Assembly (NCBI RefSeq): GCF_900105675.1
Contig: NZ_LT629786.1
Coordinates: 6,076,001-6,140,000 of the forward strand
Source: Pseudomonas synxantha
Lineage (GTDB): Bacteria; Pseudomonadota; Gammaproteobacteria; Pseudomonadales; Pseudomonadaceae
Length of the DNA: 64,000 nt
Direction: 5' to 3'
Of the stretch, positions 28,607 through 36,684 are shown in pieces (positions within the stretch are counted from its first letter, which is position 1; every line of letters starts with the position of its first letter). Made by a program: the position numbers and the translations under genes. The notes beneath the pieces are model-generated. The model had not been told where the DNA came from and made no database searches. It saw only the letters and a list, made by a program, of their open reading frames with translations.

Positions 28607-29442
28607 AACGATCTCCGGGCCAAGGCGCTGGTCCCAAGTTCGCGTGCCTTGCTCAATTCGGTGAGTAACTCTTCGAACGGCGGGAAATGGTCATCGCGTT
28701 CCAACAGTGTCGACACCGGCCCCAAGTGCTCCAGGGTCTGCTGATACAGCGCCCACACCGGGTCGCACACCGGATGGTCATGGGTGTCGACCACATAGTC
28801 GCCGTAGTCCATATGCCCTGCCAGGTGCAGTTGGCGAATGCTCTGGGGCGGCAGGTTGCGAATAAACGTCCAGGCGTCGAACCCATGGTTACGCGAACTG
28901 ACGTAGACATTGTTGACGTCCAGCAGCAACTGGCATCCGCTCAGGTGGGCCAGGGCGTTGAGAAATTCCCACTCGGTAAAGTCATCGGCCTTGGAGCGCA
29001 CATAGCTGGAGACGTTTTCCAGTACCAGCGGGCGCTGCAACACATCCTGTACCTGACGCACACGGCCGGCCACGTGGTAGAGACTCTCTTCGGTGTAGGG
29101 CAGAGGCAGCAGGTCATGCAACTGGTGCGCGTTGCCGCGGCTCCAGCACAGGTGATCGGAAATCCACGCCGGCTGGATGCGCTCGGCGAGCTGTTTGATT
29201 TGCTCCAGGTAATCGGTATCGAGGGCATGGGGCCCGCCGATGGACAAGGACACCCCGTGCATCACCAGGGGATAGCGCTCGGCTATGGCATCCAGGTAGT
29301 ACAAGGCTTTGCCGCCCGGCACCAGATAATTCTCGGAGATCACTTCGAACCAATCCACCGCAGGGGATTGCGCCAGGATCTGCTCATAGTATTCGTTGCG
29401 TAACCCCAGGCCGTAACCCAGGGAGGGGAAGGAACTGCTCAT
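28597..29442 (-). CDS. bufB: MNIO-family peptide-modifying enzyme BufB (DUF692)
   Basis: 281 residues. DUF692 TIM-barrel with iron-ligand motifs LGYGLGLRNEYY, MHGVSLSIGG, SDHLCWSRG, LENVSSY, DVNNVYV, HLAGHMD and DTHDHPV. MNIO enzymes use a multinuclear iron centre to oxidise cysteine residues of a precursor peptide into oxazolone/thioamide or thiooxazole groups. Two tandem ATGs (29445 and 29442) follow GGGAG; the second has the better spacing. The substrate should be the BufA product encoded 65 bases upstream. Confidence 0.88.
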   Translation of the reverse strand: MSSSFPSLGYGLGLRNEYYEQILAQSPAVDWFEVISENYLVPGGKALYYLDAIAERYPLVMHGVSLSIGGPHALDTDYLEQIKQLAERIQPAWISDHLCWSRGNAHQLHDLLPLPYTEESLYHVAGRVRQVQDVLQRPLVLENVSSYVRSKADDFTEWEFLNALAHLSGCQLLLDVNNVYVSSRNHGFDAWTFIRNLPPQSIRQLHLAGHMDYGDYVVDTHDHPVCDPVWALYQQTLEHLGPVSTLLERDDHFPPFEELLTELSKARELGTSALARRSLCA

Positions 29443-29507
29443 CATGAACTCCCGCAAAGTGTCCACAGCGGTGGAGTTGAACCGCTGCGGTTGCACTCGG
29501 TTGTCGC

Positions 29508-29777
29508 TTACTCGCCGACTTTGCCGCCAGCCTCGTCGCAAGCAGCCTTGGTCATGGTCTTGAAGCCGTGGCCTTTGCAGACAGCCTGGCCTTTGCAGAC
29601 AGCCTGGCCTTTGCAAGCGTTTTCGGCGGTCTTGCAATCGTTCATGCCTTTGCAGGAGGTGACGCCGTAGCAATGAACCGAAGCGTCGGCAGCCTGTACC
29701 TGGGTGGCGACACCGGCAAACATGGAAGCTGCAGCGATTGCCAGGGCTGCACCGGAAACGGCTTGTTTGATGTTCAT
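29508..29777 (-). CDS. bufA: Bufferin-type cysteine-rich metallophore precursor
   Basis: 89 residues: signal peptide (MNIKQAVSGAALAIAAASMFAGVATQVQA) then a mature part with seven cysteines (36, 42, 48, 55, 61, 67, 80) spaced every six or seven residues in CKG repeats. It is the first gene of the bufABC run. Family members are periplasmic copper-binding RiPPs made by the MNIO enzyme. CKGQAV is exactly duplicated at 55-66. AGGA lies 8 bases before the ATG. No DoxX-type fourth gene follows. Confidence 0.85.
   Translation of the reverse strand: MNIKQAVSGAALAIAAASMFAGVATQVQAADASVHCYGVTSCKGMNDCKTAENACKGQAVCKGQAVCKGHGFKTMTKAACDEAGGKVGE
29572..29607. repeat. 18-bp tandem duplication inside bufA
   Basis: CCTTTGCAGACAGCCTGG occurs twice in a row with no mismatch and a third, partial copy (CCTTTGCA) follows. 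In the coding strand it adds one CKGQAV unit with its cysteine. Confidence 0.92.
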
Positions 29778-29894
29778 TGTGTAGTCCTCATAAATCGGTA
29801 GGGGAGCCGGTCTGAACGGATTGCTCAGTCTCGACACACCACTAGAGTGAGGCCCCTTATCGGCGTTACAGCTGTGAGCAAATTTTTCCGAAAA

Positions 29895-31781
29895 TTAATC
29901 CTCAAGCTTCAACAGCGGCTCCTGGAAGCGCAATAAACGCCCGGCGTTACCCAGCACCAGCAAGGTGCTGAGGTTATGTAACACCGCCGCGATCATGGCG
30001 CCCGCCGCACCCAGCCAGCCAAACGCTGCGAACACCACAATGGCCAGGGTCCAGCCCAAGCCGATGATCACGTTCACCTGCAACGTCTGCCGGCACTGGC
30101 GGCTCAAGCGCACACAGGTGCCCAGGCGGCGCAAGTCGCTGCCGATCAACACCACGTCAGCCGACGCCAGGGCGATGTCCGCACCGCCCGCGCCCATCGC
30201 CACGCCGACCACACCGGCCTTGAGCGCCAGGGAGTCGTTGATGCCATCGCCCACCACCATCGGCCGGAAGCCGCTGCTGATTTCCCCCAGCACGCGGTTG
30301 AGCTTGTCTTCCGGCAGGGCCTGGGCTTCGACATCACTGATGCCCACATCCAGCGCCAGGCTATCGGCCACGCTTTGGCGGTCACCGGTCAGTAGCAATT
30401 GGCGGCCCAGGCCCAAGTCCCGCAGTTCTTGCAGGGCCTGGCGCGCTTCCGGCTTGACGCTGTCGGCCAGCAACAGCCAGGCCAGGAACTCGCCGTTCAA
30501 CGCCAGCCCGGCGATCGGGCCGTCATGGGTGGGAACGCCGGTAGTGACGATGCCCAACTGTTCGAACAATTCCGGGCGCCCGAGCGCCGCTTCGCCCTGC
30601 TCGGTCTGCGCTACCACACCCAGGCCCTGGCGCTCTCGGATGTCGGTGAGTGCCAGCATTTGTTCCTGGGTCGCCAACCCCGCCAACGCTCGGCTGACCG
30701 GGTGACTGCTCGCCGAACCGAGGCTGGCCGCCAGGTTCAGCAGCGCCTGGCGATCCGGCGCGGTGGTGTCGATAGACTGCAGGCGCAAAGTGCCAAAGGT
30801 CAGGGTGCCGGTCTTGTCGACCACCAGCGACGTCAGGTCGGCCAGCTCTTCAAGGAACGCAGAGCTGCGAATCAGAATCCCGTGGCGCGCCGCCACGGCG
30901 ATCCCGGCAATCGCCGTGGCCGGCGCCGACAACACTAGGGCGCACGGGCATGCCGCCACCAGCACGGCGAGCATGGCCTGGGCGTCATTGGTGACAAACC
31001 AGGTCACCGCTGCCAGCAACAGCACCAGCACCATATAGCTGCCGGCATAACGCTCCAGCAGCCGGGTGATCGGCGGCTTGGAACGCTCGGCGTTCTGCAT
31101 CAGTGCGATGACTTTGCCCAAGGTCGACTCATTGCCGGTGCGCGTCACTTCAAGGCGCAACAAACCATCGAGGTTGATCGCGCCTCCAAACACCTGCACG
31201 CCGACGCCGGCTTCCAATGGCACCGACTCGCCGGTAATCGGCGCCGTGTCCAGGCTCGCCTGGCCGGACAGCACGACACCATCAGCCGGCACGCGGTCAC
31301 CGGCGCGCACTTCGACGATATCGCCGGTGTTCAGGGTGCCGTTATCCACTTCGGTAATGGTGCCGTCCGCCTGCACCAGGCGGGCGTGGCTGCGGGTGAG
31401 TTTACCCAGGGCATGGATCGCTTCCTGGGAGCCGATCACGCTGCGCTCTTCCAGCACATGCCCGAAGATCATGATGATCGGCAACAGCGCCGCGGTGAGC
31501 AGATCGCCGGTAGCCCAGGCGCCGAGCATGGCCAGCGCAATCAATTGGTCGGTAATGCCGTGCAGGCTCGGAAAGCGCAGGCTGTACCAGGCCGAACGCA
31601 TCACCGGCACCGCCACCAACAGCGAAGCCACGCCCAGCAGCAACTGGCTCACGCCGCTCTGGTCCGGCGCCAGCCAGCGCCATACCAGGCCCAGTACCAG
31701 CAGCCCCAACGCGAGCATGGCCAGGGTCAATTGCCGGGCAGCGCTACGCTGTTCGGCGGAAGTCAGCATGGGCGCGCTCAT
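29895..31781 (-). CDS. P1B-type heavy-metal ATPase
   Basis: 628 residues. Order: short N terminus without a heavy-metal-associated domain, membrane helices, actuator motif ITGESVPLEAG, metal-binding CPC (AACPCALVLSAPA), phosphorylation DKTGT (D322), GDGIND hinge, and a last helix pair containing LHNLSTLLVLGNAGRLL. The CPC helix shows transition-metal transport; the final helix differs from both the Cu(I) and the Zn/Cd signatures I know, so the metal is left open. ATG overlaps the preceding SPFH gene (ATGA). End of the SPFH operon; bufA begins 117 bases further on. Confidence 0.88.
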   Translation of the reverse strand: MSAPMLTSAEQRSAARQLTLAMLALGLLVLGLVWRWLAPDQSGVSQLLLGVASLLVAVPVMRSAWYSLRFPSLHGITDQLIALAMLGAWATGDLLTAALLPIIMIFGHVLEERSVIGSQEAIHALGKLTRSHARLVQADGTITEVDNGTLNTGDIVEVRAGDRVPADGVVLSGQASLDTAPITGESVPLEAGVGVQVFGGAINLDGLLRLEVTRTGNESTLGKVIALMQNAERSKPPITRLLERYAGSYMVLVLLLAAVTWFVTNDAQAMLAVLVAACPCALVLSAPATAIAGIAVAARHGILIRSSAFLEELADLTSLVVDKTGTLTFGTLRLQSIDTTAPDRQALLNLAASLGSASSHPVSRALAGLATQEQMLALTDIRERQGLGVVAQTEQGEAALGRPELFEQLGIVTTGVPTHDGPIAGLALNGEFLAWLLLADSVKPEARQALQELRDLGLGRQLLLTGDRQSVADSLALDVGISDVEAQALPEDKLNRVLGEISSGFRPMVVGDGINDSLALKAGVVGVAMGAGGADIALASADVVLIGSDLRRLGTCVRLSRQCRQTLQVNVIIGLGWTLAIVVFAAFGWLGAAGAMIAAVLHNLSTLLVLGNAGRLLRFQEPLLKLED

Positions 31782-32812
31782 TGTTCGGCTCCCTGGATGA
31801 TCAAGCGGGAGTCGTCCTTGGGGTCGACGGTGGTGACGGAACCGGCCTGGCCGAGAATCTTCGGCATGCGCTCGCGGTACAGGCGCAACAGCAAACCAGG
31901 GTCTTTGACCTGGGCCAGGCTGGCGACAGTGGCGGTTTGCGCCTGGGCATTGGCCAAGCGTTCGCTGGCCTGGGCGTGGGCGACTTGCACCTGGCGGTCA
32001 GCTTCCTGATTGGCGTTCTGGGTGAGTTTTTCCGCTTCGGTGCGCGCATTGGCCACGGCTTTATCGGCTTGCTGGCTGGCGGTCAGTACCGCGTTGAAGG
32101 CATTCACCGCCGGGCCCGGCAGGCTTGATTGCACATCGACGCGGGTGACTTCGACGCCCAGGCCCAAACCGGCGGCGGCCAACTGCGCCAGGCGTTTGTT
32201 GATGCCTTGCACCAGATCGCCGCGCAGCCGCTCACGGCGTTCGGCGGCGCCATTGTCGCTGCCGATCAGCTCCGGGCGGGCGACCAGGATGGTGTCCAGA
32301 TCCCGCGCCGCGGTGAGGGCCACAGCGCTGCGGGTCACCAGCCGATCCAGGGCAGGCAACACGTGCTCGCCTTGCAATACGAAAGCGTAGGGCTCGGTCA
32401 CCTTATAGAAAACCCGCACGTCCAACTGCACTACCCCGGCATCGCCAGTCAGCAGATAACCGGAGCCAGCCAAGGCATCGCTCAACGGCGTAGCGAAACT
32501 GGCCACGCGATCAGCCTGCAGCGCCGCGTCGGAACGTAGCAGGTTTTCTACCCGGCGCTCGATCACCCGGTCCGCCGCCGGCAGCAACACCACCTGTTCG
32601 AAGGGCTGCGGCCAGGCCAGCAACAGCCCGGCGTTCTGAATGCGATCAAGGGCGCCGAAGTGCAGGACCACGGCGCGATTCTGCGGGTCGATCTGGCGCA
32701 CATTGGAAAAGGCCCAGGCCAACGCCGCCAACACGGTGACCGCGTACAGCGCCAGGAACGTCAGGCGCCCGGCCTGGATCCATGGGCTGTCCGGGCTGTC
32801 ACGCTCGCTCAT
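31778..32812 (-). CDS. SPFH/band-7 protein, HflK-like
   Basis: 344 residues. One N-terminal membrane segment (about 14-36), then an SPFH domain (VRQIDPQNRAVVLHFGALDR, VQLDVRVFYKVTEP) and an alanine/glutamate/glutamine-rich coiled coil (TASQQADKAVANARTEAEK...). In length and composition it resembles HflK, which with HflC encloses the FtsH protease. The normal hflK-hflC pair of Pseudomonas lies with hfq and hflX, so this is an additional set. Overlaps both neighbours by 4 bases. Confidence 0.82.
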   Translation of the reverse strand: MSERDSPDSPWIQAGRLTFLALYAVTVLAALAWAFSNVRQIDPQNRAVVLHFGALDRIQNAGLLLAWPQPFEQVVLLPAADRVIERRVENLLRSDAALQADRVASFATPLSDALAGSGYLLTGDAGVVQLDVRVFYKVTEPYAFVLQGEHVLPALDRLVTRSAVALTAARDLDTILVARPELIGSDNGAAERRERLRGDLVQGINKRLAQLAAAGLGLGVEVTRVDVQSSLPGPAVNAFNAVLTASQQADKAVANARTEAEKLTQNANQEADRQVQVAHAQASERLANAQAQTATVASLAQVKDPGLLLRLYRERMPKILGQAGSVTTVDPKDDSRLIIQGAEQ

Positions 32813-33801
32813 GGCTGGATGTCCTTCGGCCCGTCCACCAGGGCGCGGAACGGCGCAGCGTCGGTGCGCAGAATGATCTTGGTGCCCGGCGTAACCACGG
32901 TGCCCAGGGTGTCCAGCGAGCGCAGCAGGTTGTACAGCTGTGGATTACCGGCGTAGGCGCGACCATAAATCTGCGCGGCTTCGACCCGCGATTGCGCTTC
33001 GATATCGGCGGCTTTCACCGTCGCATCGGCCTGCACGATGCGCGCATCACGCTCGGCGGCGGAGCGGATCTGCGCCGCTTCGCGCTTGCCCACCGCAGTG
33101 CGCTCGGTGGCGATGGTTTCACGCTCGGCACGCATACGATCAACCGTGGCGGTGAGTGTCACCGAGGGCAATGTCAGGCGCTCGATGCCGACCTGCGCCA
33201 CGCGCACGCCGTAGGTGGCGAGCAGTTGTTGATCAATCTGCTGGCGCAACTGCGCTTCGAAATCAGCAATGCGCACTTGGCTGGCATCGGTATTGATCAG
33301 GCTGGACAGGTCAAAGCTGGCCGCGGTGGTCTCCAGCGCCGAACCGACGAAGGTGCGGATCTGCCGTGCCGCTTCATCCGGCTGGTTCTGCACCGCGCGC
33401 ATAAAGCGCTGCACATTGTCGGCATCGCCCTGCACCTGCCACGCCACATAAGCCTGCACGATAATCCGCAGGCCATCGCGGGTGCCCACATCCTGCAAGC
33501 CGCTGGACGTGGTGCGCAGGCGCAGGTCCACCGGGATCGCCGCTTCGAACGGCGCTGGCCAGCGCCAGCCCAGGCCAGGTTCCAACAACACCCGTGCGGG
33601 GTTACCGAAGCGGGTAATCACCGTGGCCTCGCCGGAACGCACCTGCACAAGGCTTGCCGCTGCCACGGCAAACAGCACCAGCAACACTGCCCAGGCCATA
33701 CGACGCCAAGGAAAAGGCCCGCTCGCCTGCTCATCGCCGTGATGGTGATGGTGGTGGCCGTGATGATGGTGATGACCGTGATCATGAGAATGAGCGCTCA
33801 A
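32809..33801 (-). CDS. SPFH/band-7 protein, HflC-like, with a polyhistidine N terminus
   Basis: 330 residues. The N terminus has 14 histidines in the first 21 residues (positions 4-21), then a membrane segment (about 33-53) and an SPFH domain (VRSGEATVITRFGNPARV, VQAYVAWQVQGDADN) with a coiled-coil tail (RAERETIATERTAVGKREAAQIRSAAERDA). The histidine tract should be cytosolic and may bind Zn, Ni or Cu; with a metal ATPase in the same operon a metal role is plausible. Starts 12 bases after the 641-residue gene ends. Confidence 0.85.
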   Translation of the reverse strand: MSAHSHDHGHHHHHGHHHHHHGDEQASGPFPWRRMAWAVLLVLFAVAAASLVQVRSGEATVITRFGNPARVLLEPGLGWRWPAPFEAAIPVDLRLRTTSSGLQDVGTRDGLRIIVQAYVAWQVQGDADNVQRFMRAVQNQPDEAARQIRTFVGSALETTAASFDLSSLINTDASQVRIADFEAQLRQQIDQQLLATYGVRVAQVGIERLTLPSVTLTATVDRMRAERETIATERTAVGKREAAQIRSAAERDARIVQADATVKAADIEAQSRVEAAQIYGRAYAGNPQLYNLLRSLDTLGTVVTPGTKIILRTDAAPFRALVDGPKDIQP

Positions 33802-33813
33802 CAGACAGACTCC

Positions 33814-35739
33814 TTATTGAACGGCTTTGCGCGGCACCGACGGATCGGCGGGCAAAGTAAAAGAACGCAGATCAATCGTCGGCGCACTGCCGGCACCCAA
33901 ACGATGATCCAGAATAAGCAGCTTGGCGTGGGCCAGGCCCAGGCTCAGTTGACCCAGGTACTGTTCCAGCACGAAGGCCTGGCCAGCGGCGGCGTAGGCT
34001 TTTTGTTCGGCGGTAAAGCGTAGGTTCGCCGCTTGCGCGCCAGCATTCACCTCGCGGGCGTTGGCCTGGGCTTGATCCCGGGCAGTGCTGGCTTGCAACA
34101 GCGCTTGGTTGGTCTGCTCGCTGGCGGCGCCGCGTTCCCGGGCGATCAGGGCCTGGGCGCCGATCTGCGCGGCTTGCACACCGTGGTAAGCGTTGGCGGC
34201 TCCAGCGGGCGGGTGAATCGCTTCGACCACCGTGGCAAGGATCTCCACACCACTGTCGAGTGTTTGCAGATCGGCTTGCACGCTGCGACCAATTTCGTCG
34301 GCGAGGCTGGTGCGTTGTTCACCGAGCAATTCGTCCAGGGTGCGCGAGGCGAAGTCATGCACCAGGATGCGGCTGGCGGTACTGCGGATCAGAGTCGGGA
34401 TATCAGCGCTGTTATAGGTGGCGGAGAGCGCGGCCTGGTCGGTAAGGCCGATACGGTAGACAAAACGCACGTCCATATTGACGATCTGGAAGCCCTGCTT
34501 ATCGCCGCTGCTGCTGGCAATGACCTGGGATTTGTCATTTACGTGGCTGGCGTCCCACAGGCGGTTGGCGATCAACGGCGCCGGGCCTTCGGCAGCGGCC
34601 AACGGCGCAGTGGCGGCTTCACTGACGCTGGTCGCCAGCTCATGCACCACGCCGTTTTCGATGTTCAGCACACGGCCCAACGGCCACGGTAAACCCGCAT
34701 GCAGGCCGGGGCCGAACACCTCGACCGGTTTGCCAAAGCGCTCATAAATCCCACGGCCTTGCAGGGGCACCTCATGCACGCCGGTCAGCGCCCAACCGAC
34801 CGCGAGCACCACCAGCAGCACCGGCAAAAACGCCCGGCGCATGTAGGTAAAGGCCCAGATCTGGCGCAGGTCGATACCGAAACGGTTGTGCAATTCATGC
34901 TGCAACGCCAGCAAGGGTTGTGGCGGCCAACGCAGCAGGCCGGCGATAAAACTCTGCGCTATCAAGCGCGGTTCGAGACGCGGCTGGCGTGGGCTGAACA
35001 GCGACAGTACGCCTCTGAGCAGGAACTCCAACGCCACCAGTGCCGGCAGCAGGCCGATCAGTGTCGCCAGGCGCAGTGGCCAAACCGACTCGGCATTGGC
35101 AAACAGCAGGCAGATTGCACTGATCACCAGGCAGATAATTGCCACCCGGCTCAACTGCGCCAGCTGTGACGCTTCCGGCCATTGGGCGGCGGTTTCCTGG
35201 GCGAGGCGACGTTCAAACACCAGCAGACCGAACGCCAGCGCCAACGCCAGCGCCGCGCCGATGCTTGCCGATTGACCGACGGCCGCAGCGGGCAAGGCCA
35301 GGTTCCAGAACTGGGTAACACTGACCAACGCCAGCAGCGACCAGCCACCCAACCACAATACCGGCGCGCCGACCTGGGCCAGCAGACCATTGCCGAAACG
35401 GTTGATCAGGCCCTTGTGCCAAGTGGTGGGCTCGCTGGGTTCTTCGACCAATTCAGCGCTTGGCGCCTCCAGCGCCTGGGCGCGCCAATCGGCCACCCAC
35501 CAGGCCGACTGTAACCCGGCTACCAGCACCAACAGGGCCGAAGCGCAGTTGATCAACACCACCGGCCAGATCGACAGTGGCGCAAACAACGCCACGAACA
35601 ACGCCAGTACCCAAGCACTGATGGCCAGGGTCGTCAGGCTGATGCCAGCCTGGCGCAGTCGACGGGCATGGAACAACCCTTGCTGAAAACGCGCAAGGCC
35701 CTCTACCGAAGCGCCGTCAGCTTCTAGATCCACTTGCAT
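33814..35739 (-). CDS. Polytopic membrane protein with a C-terminal SPFH domain
   Basis: 641 residues from the ATG at 35737-35739. About seven membrane segments occupy residues 30-360 (for example AISAWVLALFVALFAPLSIW and the one ending LLVVLAVGWALTGVHEV), after which comes an SPFH domain (PLQGRGIYERFGKPVEVFGPGLHAGLPWPLGRV, DVRFVYRIGLTD) and a coiled-coil tail. The first gene of the operon. Longer open frame to 35916 is translated REPIN sequence and is not used. A large multispanning extension before the SPFH domain is not part of canonical HflK. Function unknown. Confidence 0.8.
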   Translation of the reverse strand: MQVDLEADGASVEGLARFQQGLFHARRLRQAGISLTTLAISAWVLALFVALFAPLSIWPVVLINCASALLVLVAGLQSAWWVADWRAQALEAPSAELVEEPSEPTTWHKGLINRFGNGLLAQVGAPVLWLGGWSLLALVSVTQFWNLALPAAAVGQSASIGAALALALAFGLLVFERRLAQETAAQWPEASQLAQLSRVAIICLVISAICLLFANAESVWPLRLATLIGLLPALVALEFLLRGVLSLFSPRQPRLEPRLIAQSFIAGLLRWPPQPLLALQHELHNRFGIDLRQIWAFTYMRRAFLPVLLVVLAVGWALTGVHEVPLQGRGIYERFGKPVEVFGPGLHAGLPWPLGRVLNIENGVVHELATSVSEAATAPLAAAEGPAPLIANRLWDASHVNDKSQVIASSSGDKQGFQIVNMDVRFVYRIGLTDQAALSATYNSADIPTLIRSTASRILVHDFASRTLDELLGEQRTSLADEIGRSVQADLQTLDSGVEILATVVEAIHPPAGAANAYHGVQAAQIGAQALIARERGAASEQTNQALLQASTARDQAQANAREVNAGAQAANLRFTAEQKAYAAAGQAFVLEQYLGQLSLGLAHAKLLILDHRLGAGSAPTIDLRSFTLPADPSVPRKAVQ

Positions 35740-35827
35740 CCACTCAACGCCCGCGTGTACATAATTCGTTACGATATAACACGAAGCGTGAAATTTTTGT
35801 TCGCTTTTGAACTCAGCCTGGATCCCC

Positions 35828-35920
35828 TGTGGGAGGGGGCTTGCTCCCGATGGCATTGGGTCAGTAAGTAGATGGGTTGGCTGATGCACCGCTATCGGGA
35901 GCAAGCCCCCTCCCACATTT
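35828..35920. repeat. REPIN, GTGGGAGGGGGCTTGC family
   Basis: Two inverted REP copies around a spacer of about 50 bases in the divergent gap 35740-36050 between the SPFH operon and the ynbA-like gene. The rest of that gap is presumably promoter sequence; I see no operator in it. Confidence 0.92.
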
Positions 35921-36050
35921 GCCTCACGGTGTTCTCTGGATTGTGACTAACCCCCTATAAACACGAGCTATCACTAGTGTCGGCGGCAATAAGTCGGCAC
36001 ACTCCTGAACAGTTTTTCGCGGGCCCACGGACAAGGAAGCGCCACCTCCC

Positions 36051-36674
36051 ATGATTTCCATCTACCAACTCAAACCGCGGTTCCAGAACCTGCTGCGCCC
36101 CCTGGTGCAGCGTCTCTACGACAACGGCACCACCGCCAACCAGATCACCGTGCTGGCGGGGGTGATTTCCTTGCTGGTCGGCTTGCTGATTGCTGCTTTC
36201 GCCCAGCAGCTCTGGCTGTTTGCGCTGATCCCGCTGTGGATGATTGTGCGTATGGCCCTCAACGCCGTCGACGGCATGCTCGCCCGGGAGTTCGGCCAGC
36301 AGTCACGCCTAGGCGCCTACCTCAATGAACTGTGCGACGTGATTGCCGACAGCGCGTTGATCCTGCCCTTTGCCTTGATACCCGGCGTGAGCCTGGCGCC
36401 GGTACTGCTCGTGACGCTGCTGGCGGTATTCAGCGAGTACGCCGGGGTGCTGGGGCCGATGGTGGGTGCATCGCGTCGCTATGACGGGCCGATGGGCAAG
36501 AGTGATCGGGCCTTCGTACTTGGCGTGCTGGCTACCGGTGTGGCGTTGGGCTGGCTCGGCGCCGGCTGGGTCGAGGCGGTGATGTGGCTGGTGGCTGCCC
36601 TGCTCGCCTACACCTTGGTCAACCGGGTACGTCAGGGCCTCAAAGAACAACAACACACTCCCCCTTCTGCATAA
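36051..36674 (+). CDS. ynbA: CDP-alcohol phosphatidyltransferase-like protein (YnbA family)
   Basis: 207 residues, about six membrane segments. The CDP-alcohol transferase motif is present in altered form: N71-A-V-D74-G-M-L-A-R79, eight residues, G88-A-Y-L-N92-E-L-C-D96. The first and third metal-binding aspartates of the usual D-x2-D-G-x2-A-R...G-x3-D-x3-D are asparagines, which I also recall for E. coli YnbA. It should transfer a phosphoalcohol or phospholipid group from a CDP-activated donor, but product and activity are unproven. First gene of a six-gene operon; gaps to neighbours are 10 bases or fewer. Confidence 0.82.
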   Translation: MISIYQLKPRFQNLLRPLVQRLYDNGTTANQITVLAGVISLLVGLLIAAFAQQLWLFALIPLWMIVRMALNAVDGMLAREFGQQSRLGAYLNELCDVIADSALILPFALIPGVSLAPVLLVTLLAVFSEYAGVLGPMVGASRRYDGPMGKSDRAFVLGVLATGVALGWLGAGWVEAVMWLVAALLAYTLVNRVRQGLKEQQHTPPSA

Positions 36675-36684
36675 GGATTTTGCG

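Noticed and set aside
29895-31781. Assignment of the P1B ATPase to copper or to zinc/cadmium
   Set aside because: CPC is shared, the N-terminal metal domain is absent, and the last helix (LHNLST) fits neither known signature well.
35740-35916. 59-residue N-terminal extension of the polytopic SPFH protein
   Set aside because: The extension translates REPIN sequence (MGGGLLPIAV...) and lies before the family-like start at 35739.
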